Assembly (NCBI GenBank): GCA_013365325.1
Contig: JABVXV010000002.1
Span: 310,001-374,000, forward strand
DNA: 64,000 nt
Reading direction: 5' to 3'
DNA from: Dipetalonema caudispina
Taxonomy: Eukaryota; Nematoda; Chromadorea; Rhabditida; Onchocercidae
Shown here: positions 1 through 17,835 of the stretch, piece by piece
Position numbering within the stretch: position 1 is the first letter of the stretch
Layout: every line of letters starts with the position of its first letter
Made by a program: the position numbers and the translations under genes
Notes under the pieces: generated by a model
What the model was told of the DNA's origin: nothing
The model's input: only the letters and a program-made list of their open reading frames with translations
Databases searched by the model: none

Positions 1-19
1 CGATCCTTTAGATCCTTAC

Positions 20-1216
20 CCATCCTCTCCTCCAGTCCTTAACAACATTCGTTCCACTTTACTCTTATCAGCATTGGGATGAAACCAGCGTTCAGCACGA
101 TACATTGAGTAAGATGCAAGACCGTAAATTTTGGAATGATACTTATAAATGGTCCGAGATTCACCGCACATCAATATCTCCCTTAAATAATTAATTGTTA
201 ATGTTGAATATCTCTCAATATATCACTGGGTTCAAGTGAGTTCACTGAAATCAGGGTCAATCTCAGTTCAATTGTCTTTATGTCATTGCAATGATTATTA
301 TTTGTTTAAGTTTTTTGCTAGTAAACTATCTGAACAACATTATACTAGCATAAAAGCGATATTTCTATTTCATTTTACAGTAAAAAATATTTATATTCAA
401 TTTCTCTTACCTTACATCAACTTGAATTTTGTTTAATTTTTTGAATATTTCTGGTATTCCCACTAAAATTTGAGATTGAAATTGGAAATTTCATAAAATT
501 TTAAATTATTTGGTTCGTTGACAAGTTAACCTTCTCGCTATTTTGTGCGGCATTGCTAAATTAAAAAACATATTTCTGGTAAACTCACTCAACTTCATCC
601 GGATCAGTTATAATTGTTGGACCCGATGGAGCGGAAAAATCAACCGGTACTCGATCTAGCTGATCCATATTTGCATCATGTGGACGCTTTTCGATATCAG
701 CGCTCTAAAATAAACAAAACATTATAAACGTGCATTGTGCCCTAATTGGAGCATATCAGAAATGAATTTTAGATATTTTAATAAAAATTGAAACTAAGTT
801 ATGACCTTGCATAATCTTTGATTGATATCCACCAACATATACTCATGTTCACAGGACCCTTTACAGAAGGCATTATCACTTGAACTGCTTTCTTTTCTAA
901 AATTTTTTTTCTAACAAGCATAATAATAACGGATAAATCGAAGGTTGATAATAAAAAGCCTGAATCTAGGATTTCTGGTATGTCAAACTTCAAATACTCT
1001 AGTATCTTGAAAGCGATAAGTGTGTGACCTGCTTTTAGGTATACATATGGGATCAGTGTGCCGATTCAAGGATGTATTCCGAGTACCATTCTGTTGTCTT
1101 CCATCATCTTTCTCCTCTTTTAATTGGTGATATTCGGTGGATGAGGATGGTGGCGTAGTGGTCGTTATCGATGAACGGAAAAATTTGAAGAGTGGTCGTC
1201 CTAGCATATCCCTCAT
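20..1216 (-). CDS. SH2-domain protein, 3' part cut by left edge
   Basis: Three minus-strand exons join in consistent phase: 1216-989 (or further upstream), 704-589 and 181-20, and the gene leaves the window to the left. The third exon ends with a residue run containing ERWFHPNADKSKVERMLL, then GGEDG and a strong GTAAGG donor. That is the start of an SH2 domain (the W-F-H-P opening strand, helix A, then G-x-DG before the expected SFLVR strand). SH2 domains bind phosphotyrosine in signalling proteins. The stop codon apparent at the end of the second exon is actually a GTGAGT donor whose phase matches the third exon through a TTTAAG acceptor. The first exon is basic and Ser/Thr-rich and may itself be internal, because a TTCTAG acceptor lies ten bases upstream of its first Met. 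Which SH2 family this is (phosphatase, kinase or adaptor) cannot be decided from the visible part. Confidence 0.55.
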
Positions 1217-1463
1217 TGGATTGTCACTAGAAGATTTTCATTAATAAAATGCTGGGTCTTAATTAGCTGCAAGGTTTTAATTAATAAAATAATGCAAATT
1301 GTCTTCTTTTAAATAAATTTTATTCCATGGAGTTGGAATTGCATGAATATCACAATTCATTAAAATACACATATCTCAAGATTGAAAACTAAATATGTAG
1401 GAAAATAGAAATAAATATAATTATATCTGGCATGTTGTAACAAAGAGCACGAGATAGTGCCGA

Positions 1464-1549
1464 GATGAAGAGGAGCGGTCATTCATAGATGCGGAAGGGA
1501 TGGTTCTACGATGAGGAGGAGTGGTCATTCATAGAAACGTAGAGATGGT
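1464..1549. repeat. 46-bp tandem duplication, two copies
   Basis: Two diverged copies begin with GATGAAGAGGAGCGGTCATT at 1464 and GATGAGGAGGAGTGGTCATT at 1510. Each continues into TCATAGA and a purine-rich tail. The start-to-start distance is 46 bases. No coding role is visible. Confidence 0.75.
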
Positions 1550-1849
1550 GAACAGACTATCAAATCAAAGGTGGACATGATTAAAACAAGGAAAATAAAT
1601 TGATAAAATTCACGTTACGTAACAAACTTATTAATGTTTACTTCGATGAGGAATTTTCTTGCCAACTGTAAATTTCAAATTGGCAACAAATATAAAATTT
1701 GTCAATTTTTGGTCGAACAACATGTGTCATTCTAAAGGATGGAAATTTCAAAACACTTCCTTATGACATCATTTAGTTTTCTGTCGCAGTTCGAATTCAT
1801 CAGGTAGCAATCAAAATATTATCAAATTGTTAGCATTTTAAAAGACCTT

Positions 1850-1994
1850 GAGTTAGAGTTAAATTTCATTTCCAGATAATATCTTAATAAAAGTATAGTA
1901 CCTTCGAAGAGATAATTCGGTCATTGTGAAAAAAGTAATTTCAGCGGTATCAATAAATTAAGGAATAAGATAAGTTTAGTTAAATCTTCCTTCC

Positions 1995-2026
<32 letters not shown>

Positions 2027-2370
2027 CCCCTCTCTCTTTCATTTTTATCAGAAAAGGCTGAAGCTGTAATGATGGTCAAAGCAGAGAGCTGTCTCGTAAT
2101 TCAAATTTATCGCTGATTTGATTTCATATTAAAATAGCTAATTCCAAAAAAAAAAAAAAAGCCGGCTAATTCCAGGTGTGTTCGAATTTTGCATATCAGA
2201 ACCGAAAAGCTCTTTAAAACTAACTTCTTTGACTAAATTTGTAAAACTTGCCAGTGAACAGAAGCCTCTTACTTAAAGTCAAATTTCATTTCCAAATGAT
2301 ATTTCAGTAAAAGTATACTGCTGAAGAGCTAATTTAAAGACTTCGAAAAAAAATAATTTCAGAGACAACA
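1850..2370. repeat. Pair of related AT-rich segments about 425 bp apart
   Basis: Segments near 1850-1945 and 2275-2370 share the order: AAATTTCATTTCCA, a TAAAAGTATA block, GAAGAG, a run of A and AATTTCAG. They look like old local duplicates. The (CT)n tract lies between them. Confidence 0.5.
1999..2038. repeat. CT/TC microsatellite
   Basis: Near-perfect run of CT dinucleotides, interrupted by a short C-run, in non-coding sequence. Confidence 0.9.
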
Positions 2371-3730
2371 GATTATCAGTAAATGATAACTTTTTCATCA
2401 AGCACAATGATTCTTTTCAGAATTCCAAAAGTTCTTATCCAATATTCTCACTGATAAATCCAATTTGACCTGTGCACAAAGTAAAAATGTAATTTCAGAA
2501 GAAGAATAGTTCAAGTAATAAACCCATTGCTATTACAGCAGTTGATAAAACGTTATATATACTATGCAACTTCATTTAATCATGAGAAAGTTTTACGAAT
2601 AGAATGAAAAAGCAATTCGTTATTGACCTCTTAGGGATCATCGAACAGTGAGAGGAAAAAAAAGAGAAAAACTCTAATTGAGAACCTTCGAATTTTAGTT
2701 TAAACAATTTTTGAAATGCATTGACGTAAAAATGTAAGTCACGTGGAGAAGTTTCATTTATTTTTATCTATCTGTTACCCTTTCATTTGTTTCAGTTACC
2801 CAATACAATTTAACAGTTGAAACGTATTTAAACCATTGCAAAAGTGCAAATAATCGATGATATCAACAAGAATGACGTGATGAAGAAATGACCCTGATCA
2901 AAGGTTTTAGACAAATAACATTAGCTGGAACTATAGTTAAGAGGGGAAAATTTTCCTCGAAATCCTCAATCTTTCATAGGAAAGGTCAGAAATATCTATT
3001 CTGGTCTAGAGTTTTACACTTAAACTGATGTTTGAACCGATGCTCCAATGAAGAATTCTCTTTGACAGTGTAATAACTCTTATTTTTAATTACATTAGGA
3101 GGAGAACTGTGACTTCCTGATATATGACCTCGAGATCGTTTGTCCCTGAGTTAAAAATGGCAACAGACAATGACACAAATGATGCCAAGATAAAAGTCTG
3201 ATCGAAAGTTTTCATACACCGCCCAATGCATCAAATTCATTTATATAAAGTATAACTTAGGTAAGCTTGCAATTTAGGCTCCTTTTTTTTCTTCGTGATG
3301 AGTAGATGCATATAAAATTGTTTGGATGGGATGCGAATGAGAATAATCAACACGTGTCAGTGTGCTTATCAGTTTATATCACTTGTTCATATCACCCATC
3401 ATCATCGAATGAAAACAAATGAAATATGACGACATCAGCATGATTGTCACCTTTTCCTTACTTTTTTTCTTCTCCTTATCTTGTCCCAACATCATTCTTT
3501 GTCGGAATACATAGTGTGAGACGACTGGAGATGATCAGATACATGCATGGGTAAGTACTGCATCAGAGCTTCTTTCAATGAAGATGTTTTCGGAAACCGG
3601 ATTTCAATTTCGAAACACTTCAGTAACTAAACTTCCACACTCACACAAAACAGCTGGCACTAATGTTTCGGATGTCTGTTCATTCTTTAACTGTTGCTCC
3701 GAATTTCTTTTTTAACTGTCGGCACTTAAA

Positions 3731-3751
3731 ACAAAAAAAAAAAAAAAAAAA
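3731..3751. repeat. Poly-A tract
   Basis: Uninterrupted run of about twenty A residues in intergenic sequence. A similar A-run lies near 2146-2160 and a T-run near 4396-4413. Confidence 0.85.
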
Positions 3752-4479
3752 ACAAAAAAGAAAGATGGCAAAACGATGACGTTGAAGATCAGTGCAAAAA
3801 TTAATTAGATATCATTTTTAACATGAAATTTTTCATTCTTCTAATTATAGAAAATCAAGTGTCAACCTGTAAAGATATGGTGGCCGTCACCCTTTCATGT
3901 ACTTCAAATTCAAAATTAAAAGAGAATGAAGGACAGAGTTATGTGACTTAGTTGTATTTAATTTTAGTCTATCAGATCTGATATGTTTTGAATCTTACTC
4001 TCATTCATATTTCATACCAAAATAATCAATCAATCTCTCGCTATTATTTGATGTCTGAATTTAATTTACGGTTTAAATAAATTCAAATCTTATCAGTTCA
4101 TGTTTTGAAAAGTTTTTCAGCATCCAATTGAGTTCAAAACATATAAGCAGCTAGGTGAAATCATTATTTGTTGATCACTTATAATTGATCGATATGTGTG
4201 ATTCAGAGTTCCGAAAATTTTTCAGTACAGTAAATAAATGTTTTTTTGTTCCGTTTTTGTTCACATCCACGTGTACTGTTATATAAAAATACGAAATAGA
4301 AGAACAAGAAAAACTATACGACGACAATTACTAATTAATACTTAACAGAAGTTAAATTTTTCGAAAAATAACAGCAATATTTCCCTTGCTATCGTTTTTT
4401 TTTTTTTTTTTTTGCCTGCTTCTTATTAACGGATTGTTGGGAAATGTTTTATCAGTCCACTGCTTAACGTTGTAATGAA

Positions 4480-4660
4480 AAATAGGCAAACAAGCAATTA
4501 GAAATAGCAATTATACTGGAAAGAATAAAAAGATTGAAACAGAAAAGACAATTTTAGCTTTTAATCTCAGCAATATGATAGGATTCTCGAAAGCACTGAA
4601 GTAATTATTTCTCTATAAGTGCCCTATTGTTAGAGCAAGACACTTTTCGAGCCTAGAAAA
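4480..4660. repeat. Dispersed repeat, copy 1
   Basis: Shares an ordered set of blocks with 20790-20960: AGCAAT, AATAGCAATTATAC (AATAGTAGTTATAC in copy 2), GGAA/GGAATAA, the string ATTTTAGCTT, TCTCGAAAGCACTG and ATTGTTAGAGCAAG followed by CACTT. The order is conserved with small gaps, which indicates common descent of a non-coding element. Confidence 0.65.
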
Positions 4661-6853
4661 CAAAATTGGAAAGGAAAAGCATTGATGACCAATTGACCAA
4701 TTGTAAAAATTCCTCAAGTGATACAGTCCATTTGCAGTGTCTTCCTAACAAGAATAAAATGTGAAATAAAAAAAGACTAAACAACCTTAACGGTCAAATG
4801 GACGTTTTCATCCAATATAATAAGTAGCTATGACAGATTGTGAAAATTTGTTCAAAGATATTGCAATAAGAAATTCAAAGAAAAAGAGCTAATTCAATTC
4901 ATTTAGGTTAAGGTACGAAAATTTGATATTGCTAGTGGTAATTTATTTGTGTAATATTCAGAATATCCTTGATTCTTGCTCAATTTCAAACTTACTTTTC
5001 TGCTATTTTCAAATGTCAGAATGAATTTGAAATGTTTTTAAGAGGTTAAATATTTTTAGAAATTAAAACATACAGCATTCCATAATTATCAGAGTGGATC
5101 TCAACAATCATCAGTAAATTTCTAATTGCCGAAATGATTTAAACATTCTCTAAATTTATTATTTTGTTAATGAAGCTTATCACTTTTAATATGAGAGGAA
5201 TGCAAAAAAGAATTCTGATCAGTTGTCAATTTAATGGTACTTTCTGAAGGAAACACGAATGAATGATGTTCATTGTAGGGAATTATTTTAGTGGACATAA
5301 AGAATGATACATTTTTCCTTTATTATGTCCAATTTAGATCACTTTTTGATCTGATTTAGACCTTTTAATTCAACTGATATGAAAAATTCCACAATAGAGA
5401 GTCAAATTTCAATTGAAGCGATATATACTTTTGATAAAATACTGATGAGTAAATGAATACTCCATCTGTATTTAAGTGCTATTGCTATGATGAAACTACC
5501 AGAAATTCCCAGACTATCAAGTGATCGAATGATCTGATTGCTTTATGTATGAATATCTTGTAGTGATAAGTAAACAATTAATGAAAGTTAAAGCAGTGCA
5601 AATCGATTTAAAATGGTTTCATTATAATTCACACAACTATTCTGGCAACAGATATTTGGGAAGACTACTAAAATATCGGTAATAAAATATTTGATCGATC
5701 CATTTGTAAGATTCCCCATTTCATTCAAAAATACACTACCTTAAATTTTTATTACAACAGATTTCTACAACCAAAAATTCCGGAGCTGCCAGGTTGAAAT
5801 TTATAAAAACAGTAATTTGCCGGCTTAAATTATCGACCGGTCCCTCAAAACAATGAGAACGATAAATGATTTCAGAGTGTATCACTAATATTCGAGTTAG
5901 TCTCCCTGTTCCTACAGACACATTTTTCACTCGGAACAAATATGAGTGAAGGATATATCGTGAACATTTGTGATCTTCTCCGACTGTGGTTTTCATATTG
6001 CTGATTTATGATTAAGACCCAACCAGTCTTGAGATCCGGAAAAGACACTTATCTTCGAAATGTGGGAAAAAGTAAACATGATTTGTTCCGCTCTCAACAA
6101 ACCCGTAACTAGCACCATGCATACTTATCAGTAACTCGAAGAATGGTAATGACAAGCATTCACAAGCTGCCATATGTATCGAGTCATTTCAGAATTTACT
6201 GACGGAAATGGAAAATGTTATTGGGGACCACGGTTTTTAAATCAGAGAGACAAAAAAAAATCTTCATCGCATTTAAAAAATTATAGCACAACATAGCAAG
6301 ATGTAAGATGCAGTTTAGATCTTCGTCATTCTTATGCAAAATGCCATTCTTTATCAAATGGCAATTAACATTTTAGAGGAAATTTTAAGGAAAATTAAAT
6401 AATAGGATAATATTTATTCACTTGAAACAAAATATGCCAGCTGGATGTGGCAAATTACGGTAACGACCGAATAAACCAACAATTTTTCGCAAAGAGAGCA
6501 CAAACAAAATTTGTGAACATAAAAAAGTAGAGCGAGCCTACATTAAAACTATACAATACAAACAACAGATCAAGAAAATGAACATGAAAAAGCATGACTG
6601 ACAATGCAGTTGCCAAGATTCAGTATCCAAAAAATACATCAATACGAACACTGCTATTATTATCCTCTGATATAAACAAAGTATGACTTCGGAATACCCC
6701 CCTTTATGTAGGATTTTTTGAATAAAGAGTTATATTGAGAAACAAAAACACACATGTCAGTTGATGAAAATATGCCTTAAATGTTGCAAAATTTTTTGAA
6801 ATAATTGAAAATTTGGGAAAAAATTAATGAAAAAACGAGTAACAACAATGGAT

Positions 6854-11914
<5,061 letters not shown>

Positions 11915-14179
11915 CTGCAAATGTAACGCGGCTCTTTTATGACCTTTGGTGAAGTTAGTGTGACTCCCTCCCCTTTCTCCTCTCTACCTTCCGGAATCCC
12001 AATTGCTTAATAGACAAAAGCAGATAAAACGGACCGTATGACGGCCCGTTAATACTCGTCACAGATTTGTCTTTTGACGAGACAAACAGTGGAGAGGATA
12101 GGATGAGTAAGATAGTGCGGTGTCTCGGGATTGGGTAAGTTGCGGGATGGAGAAGGTGGTTGGTAAGTGAATAGATTCAGATTAATGTTCGGGGGGATAT
12201 CCATGGGGAACCATTGAGGTAACACACGGTGGTTCTCAATTTTAAAGTTCGAAGCACAGGTGAACTAAGGTTATAATGGCAGATTTGGACAAATGTAAGA
12301 TCTGTTTGGGGAGTCAACCGTATGGCCTTGAGATGTATTTCTCGTATGTATTGCCCTCTGCTCATTAATGATGTAATCTAACAGAATATGATCAAGTTCA
12401 CTAATTACTCTTGCTCGAGTCCACTTTAATTGATACTCACACATGAATTGAAGAGATGGAGTGATGTAGAAAGCGATGCATTATTGATTACTCTTTGCAA
12501 CTGACACTAATCCTTGGGATTCAAACTCTTATTCATTTCTGTCCTATTTTACCATGAAAGGGTGCATTGTTTGTTAAATGCTTGAGATGGCGTTTGGGTT
12601 TTTGAGAGATTATTAGAAGAAAGCTACCAACTAATGAAAATGTGGGAAAGGAGGAAGAAAAAAGATGGGCGGATAATAGGAGGAAAATGCGAAGAGAAGT
12701 AAGCTATTGTTACTATTAGGTACTCTCTCTGCACAGCCTACGAAAAATGTTCTAGATGGGATCATGAAGTGTCATTGTTCGAAGTATCTGGATCTCTCGT
12801 GATGGCTATTATATAACTATGAGAGAGTCAATATTTCTTATCCTACCATCTTTGCTTTGTATTTCTCAATGTTTTCTTTCGCAGGTAAACATTTGTTACT
12901 AAAAAGTAATCAAACTTCCTCTCGTCATCTGAAATTCCAGTCATTTTTACAAGATTCTTTCGAATAGAGGATGTTGAAACTTCTTCTCCTCCTGTATTAT
13001 ATATAACATATCATTTTCGATTAGAAAAATATGGGTTTGAACAGCTGACTTTTCCTTCTCAACAACTTTTTGAAAACTACGTTGTCCTCTAAATGGAAAA
13101 GAAGTTCCTAGTTAGAATGAGACAGTTTCAAACGCTAAATTTAACGATGAAACAATTTTAGTTTAGAAATCTTTTAAAGAGATTATTGTCGAAACACACT
13201 ACACAATTTTTGCTAACATTTTGCCAGTTTGTGCTTCTTAATTTGATTACAAAGAATTTGTCTTGATATATTCTTTCACATATTCATTTTTATTCAGATC
13301 TATTACCCTCCTACGCTGTAATCATTTTTATATGCCGACTTTTCTGATTGCATTTCGAAACTTTCAGATCATTTCATTCATCAAATCACCCGGTCGTTTA
13401 CTACTTTTTCCCAGTATGTCTCTACTTTCTTATGGTATTTGTAACTGTGTGCAATTTATTCATTTTAAAAATGGAAATTGGATAAAAAGGAGGATTATAT
13501 GAATATCCCTGCGTACTTTCTCTTTTGCTGCCACTTAACGCTCAATGTATTTTTCATTCATGTCTAAATGAACTACAAAATTTTAATTGTTTTATGTGCC
13601 TGCTTTTTGCTCCATTATGCCTTTATTTATTTTACGTAAAAATGACATGTGCACTTTGTTGGTAAGGTAAATAGTTCTGAAGATTGTTCGTTTTTGACTT
13701 CGTTTGTGAAAGATTATTTTATGCAGAGCAGAATTTTTAAATTGCAAGTATGCTCAGTCTTAGTTGATCAAAGTTATTAGTTCTGCTTAAAATTATTGGA
13801 AAAGAGATAATTGCATTTTATGGAGGAATGAGGTAAAAGCTCATTTTAAAAAGCTTATGTTGGAAGTTCATTGTAATGCGGAATTGCTTTGCGTGAACAG
13901 ACGGTTTCTTCATTTCACGTGCATTTGAAATACCATTTTATTTGAACATAAATTTAATTTCATCTATTAGATCGTCTTATGGAGACATTTTTCCGATTTG
14001 CTTTTCCTGTTTTGCAGGGTTAGCTTCAATGGTGTGTTGAAGAATTGAAATGAAGGTCGAGTATATGCAAACAGTTTATTGAAGTGGAAGAGTAGCTTGT
14101 ACAGTTTTGTGGAAAAATGCGTTTTCGTTATCGTTTCTTGCAATAATTTACGTTTTCCTGATATAACTATCAACAAATT
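11915..14179. other. Intergenic stretch between divergent genes
   Basis: Lies between the helicase start (minus) and the small gene at 14180 (plus), so both promoters are expected here. No core promoter motif stands out, and no convincing coding exon was seen on either strand. Short ORFs lack splice context and family resemblance. Confidence 0.5.
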
Positions 14180-15258
14180 ATGTTTACTTGGAGCGAGGAT
14201 GTCAAGTCTTTACCTGGACCTGTTGGAGGTTTGTGTGTTTTTTTGGTTGAAATTTTAATTTTCTTGACGATGCTTGGTGTCCATACAGTGTTAAGTGTAG
14301 GAAAGGGAAGTTCTAGCAACCTGAAATGCGAGCTAGAATAACAACAAAGCAAGCGAAGTTGTGATTTTTAATTAAACAGTAGCCTGTTTGGAATTTAACC
14401 ACAGTCAGACTTATTTAGGTGTCAAAATATTGATATCGTATTCGTTTTTTCTGAAGAATCTTTGACTACATTTACTGTCTGATTATATTTTGTTGCAAAC
14501 TAAGCAGCATTTTCATTATTTTCAGTGAAATATGATGACAGTATGACTGTTCTGAAAATACATTTGGTAGTGATGGGAATCAAGGAGAAGACGATGGTTC
14601 GCGCTGCGAATACTGATGTACACCTTAAATACAACGAAGAGTAGGGTATTTGTGATTGTTCAAATTTAAGAACTACGATCTGTTCATATTCATAGCGACT
14701 GTTTGAAACTTTTCGTTATGGATTACTACAGAAATGTACACTCAAGAAAGCGATGCAAAAATATTAAGCGAAGTTCTTGAACCTCAAGTGTGGAAATCGG
14801 AAATTTAATTTTGAGCGTAGTATATGGGTGACTATGGGAGTATAGGCATTGTTGCGCGAGACTCCTTTTTTGCAACTGTGGAAGCTAGCAATATTAAGAG
14901 ATAATGATAGCTGGATACATTTTCACAGTTTTTTCAGTTGTTTTTAAGAGTCTTATAAGTTGCTGGGAACTTTTTAGAGTACTAGAATAACATTTTGATT
15001 TTTTGTATCTGATGTAATGAGAATAAATTTTCTATTCTACCTTTTTTTTACAGAGGCTTAAGTGTATTGTTGGAAGTATTCAAATTAAATAAGAAGACAA
15101 AGCCGCCAATGAAGACAGTTTTGGAGAAACGATTTTTTGAGATGCAAAAATGCCCGAGTAAAATATTAAGTGTCGATTATAAGTTGAAGAAAGATCAGTG
15201 TATACTGTCTGTTCGCAAATCTTTGCCCGGTCTTTGGGCTAATGCTCTTTCTTTGTAG
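14180..15258 (+). CDS. Small uncharacterised protein, three exons
   Basis: I do not recognise the product. Exons 14180-14228, 14526-14640 and 15054-15258 join in phase (1, then 2) and total 369 nt, a 122-aa protein. The start ATG opens MFTWSEDVKSLPGPVG. The second exon encodes an alternating hydrophobic stretch (MTVLKIHLVVMG) that looks like beta strands. The third is Lys-rich, with CPSKILSVDYKL, and ends KSLPGLWANALSL before TAG. Splice sites are good: GGAG|GTTTGT, TTTTCAG|TGAAA, GAAGA|GTAGGG and TTTTACAG|AGGC. There is no signal peptide or membrane segment. The Trp near the N-terminus followed by strands is loosely like a CS/p23-type fold, but that is only an impression. The gene is isolated, with 2-6 kb of apparent non-coding DNA on each side. 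Confidence 0.6.
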
Positions 15259-17324
15259 GCTTTGTTGTTTATTTTTGAACTTCAAATACTCTGAGTGATT
15301 GGTAAGCAGTTCAGTGGACGTTGGAAGGAAGAGAACTGGTAAAGATTTTCTTTGTAGAGATTTTACTGTATCATCTTTTATCACAGAGCAGGGATTGGAT
15401 TGATGAGGAAGAACTCAAAAATGCCGATCTTCCGACGTCTTTATAGCTAGGTTGCGATGGAAACTCTGAATAAAGCAGATCTATGAGACTTACGATAGCT
15501 TGAGTCGACGGTGGAATTGTACTGTTTGCTTTTGGGATTCGTTTTTAATTCGGCTTCATTAATAACATATTAACTTCTTGCTATCTTTTGAGCTTTTAAA
15601 TGAAGTATTCAGTCAAATTACCATCAATTTTCTGAACTTGTTACACGTTTTGAGTGCAGAGATGTGCGTATGTATGTGTGTGTATTTATGTATACACATG
15701 TTTATGTCTCTTAACTAATTAGGATTTTCTCTATAAAGTCTTTTTCTACAAGTGTGTTTCACAAGGACAGGCACAATTTTCCTCATTATTAGGAAGATTT
15801 CGCTACAGTCAGTAAAGAAGTGTAAAGAAGCAGCGAAAAAAGAGATTTCATTGCGAAGTTTTTTCCCTAGTGAGTAAATTGGCGTAAGTTGTTATCAACT
15901 TTGACTGTGTAGAGAAAAAAGGCATATCTAACTTCTTTTTTTTGAAGATAATAATATGCTTTTGGTTTGTAAGTTATTGTCTTTTTCGAAAAGTTCTTAG
16001 ATTGCTCAGTACGTAATGCATATTTCTCGGTATTACTGACTCGCTAATATGATCCGAACATGCAGTTTCCAGATGGATAAATGAAACAGTAAATATAAGC
16101 AGGCCGTTGCGATTAGTATGTCTTTGCTTTATTAAATTTATTGCATTTGTTGATTTTGTGCTTGGTTATTGTCATTTATTTTTCAATAATCGAGGATCTC
16201 TTTGATGTGTATTTTTCCAAATTGACAGAAATTGCACATTAAAATTCCAAAATTCATATCTTTTCTTATATTGTTTACTTTACATTTTTTTTTTATGATC
16301 AAATGTAAATTTGAGTGGTATTTTTTTATTGTCAAGGTATGGGAATTTTAGATTTTTTTGTAATTTTGTTCAAATTTTGAAGCTGCGGTGAAAAACTGCT
16401 TGATCAAATCACTTAGCTTGTTATGTTTCGCAGTGATAAACAGAATTTCTTTGCTCGACGTTTAGCTGAGGTCTGGGAAGAAATATGCCTGAAATAATAA
16501 TAGGAAGTATGATAATATGACCAGCAGACAGATCGTGGGATCATGCTGAGCTTCTTTGAAGTATCATTCATTGAATGTGCAAGTGGTGCTGTTGATGAGG
16601 GAAGGATCTCTTTGATGTGTGTTTTCATCGTTATCTCTCAACGATGACATTATTGGTGTTCGGTAGGATTATGAAGTTAGATAATTTTCTGAATAGAATG
16701 AATGCAATGCATATGCACTTCTGTTTTGTGTAGAAAGCATTCACGAAATATTGTTGCTAACTTGTACAACTTAGTTCAGGCTCTTTTTTTTCCTTCAGCT
16801 TTAATGATTCATTTCTATTTATCCCTTATTGCATTCACACTTTTCCATCATGTTGCCGTAGCGAAACGGTAATATCAGCTTACCGTAGCAAAGGACGACC
16901 CGGTCAGATGGTCATTTTCGTTTGACCATTTCTTTACATATTGTATGTCCTACTCGTGCAGATCATTTAAATGTGCTTTTTTCTAAAACTTTTGAAACGG
17001 TTTTTTCTTATGACACATCATTTCGGAGTTTATCAAACAAAGCGTCACATCTGATACGTTTTTGTTCTGTGTTGTGAATCAGAATATTTCCTTCTGTGCT
17101 GACGTTTTCCAGATTTCATTGTCTTACATGTTTCGATTTCTTTCGCTACGATTAAGGCAAAAGTGATTAGAAGTTTAAATAAAATTTCTGTTTGTAAAAG
17201 ATATCCCAACAAAAGAATTTGTTGATAATTCTAAAATTTGGTTTTTACTCTAACAGTATGGTTGATAGATGAATTTTTAGATTTGAATTCCAATTTCTTG
17301 GTTCTTAAATAATTAAATACTAAA

Positions 17325-17835
17325 ATATTCGTGTTACCTTGCGCAGAATGGAATATTTATTTAAATAATTATTCAAATATTCCGGTGTTTAATTATCCAA
17401 GTGTTTGGCTTTTCAAGTATTTAATTACTTAGGTATTTAAATATCCGAATGTTTGGTTATCCAAGTATTTGATTATTTAGGTATTTAACCCTTTCAAATA
17501 CGCAACTATTCAAGTGTTTGGTTATTCAAGTAATCAAGTGCCTAATTATTCAAATATTTGATCATTTAGTATTTAATCATCCAGGCATTTAATTATTTGA
17601 GTGTTTGTGTGTTCAAGTATTTCATTATTCCCGTATGTGATCATTCATGTACTTAATTATTCAAGTATTTAATTATTCAAATGTTTAAGTGTTTAAGCAT
17701 TCAAGTATTCGAATATTCAAGCATTTAAGTATCCAGTTATTTGGGTGGTCAATTACTTGATCATTCAAGTATTTCATTGTTTAACTACTCAAGTATTTGG
17801 GTATTTAATTGTTTAATCATTCAATTATTTATAAA
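17325..17835. repeat. Degenerate AT-rich minisatellite
   Basis: About 500 bases built from diverged copies of a roughly 8/17-base unit of the type AAGTATTTAATTATTC, with variants such as GTGTTTGGTTATTC and CATTCAAGTATTT. The copies keep the alternation of 'TTCAAGT' and 'TATTTAATTA' through the whole block. No reading frame uses it. Confidence 0.85.

Larger units (their letters stand above)
1227..6853. other. Intergenic stretch without recognised genes
   Basis: I see no exon that combines codon-like composition, splice sites and a recognisable product. The stretch lies upstream of the SH2 gene and downstream of the helicase, so it may hold 5' exons or promoter of the former and the 3' UTR of the latter. 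It contains a CT microsatellite, two A-runs, a T-run, a 46-bp tandem duplication, a pair of related AT-rich segments and one copy of a dispersed repeat, listed separately. Confidence 0.6.

Noticed and set aside
2..82. Plus-strand 26-codon open end at the left edge
   Set aside because: The opposite strand gives an SH2-like exon with a proper donor and phase continuity, which is far better supported.
5736..5996. 86-codon open frame on the minus strand
   Set aside because: No splice context, no family resemblance and composition like the surrounding non-coding DNA.
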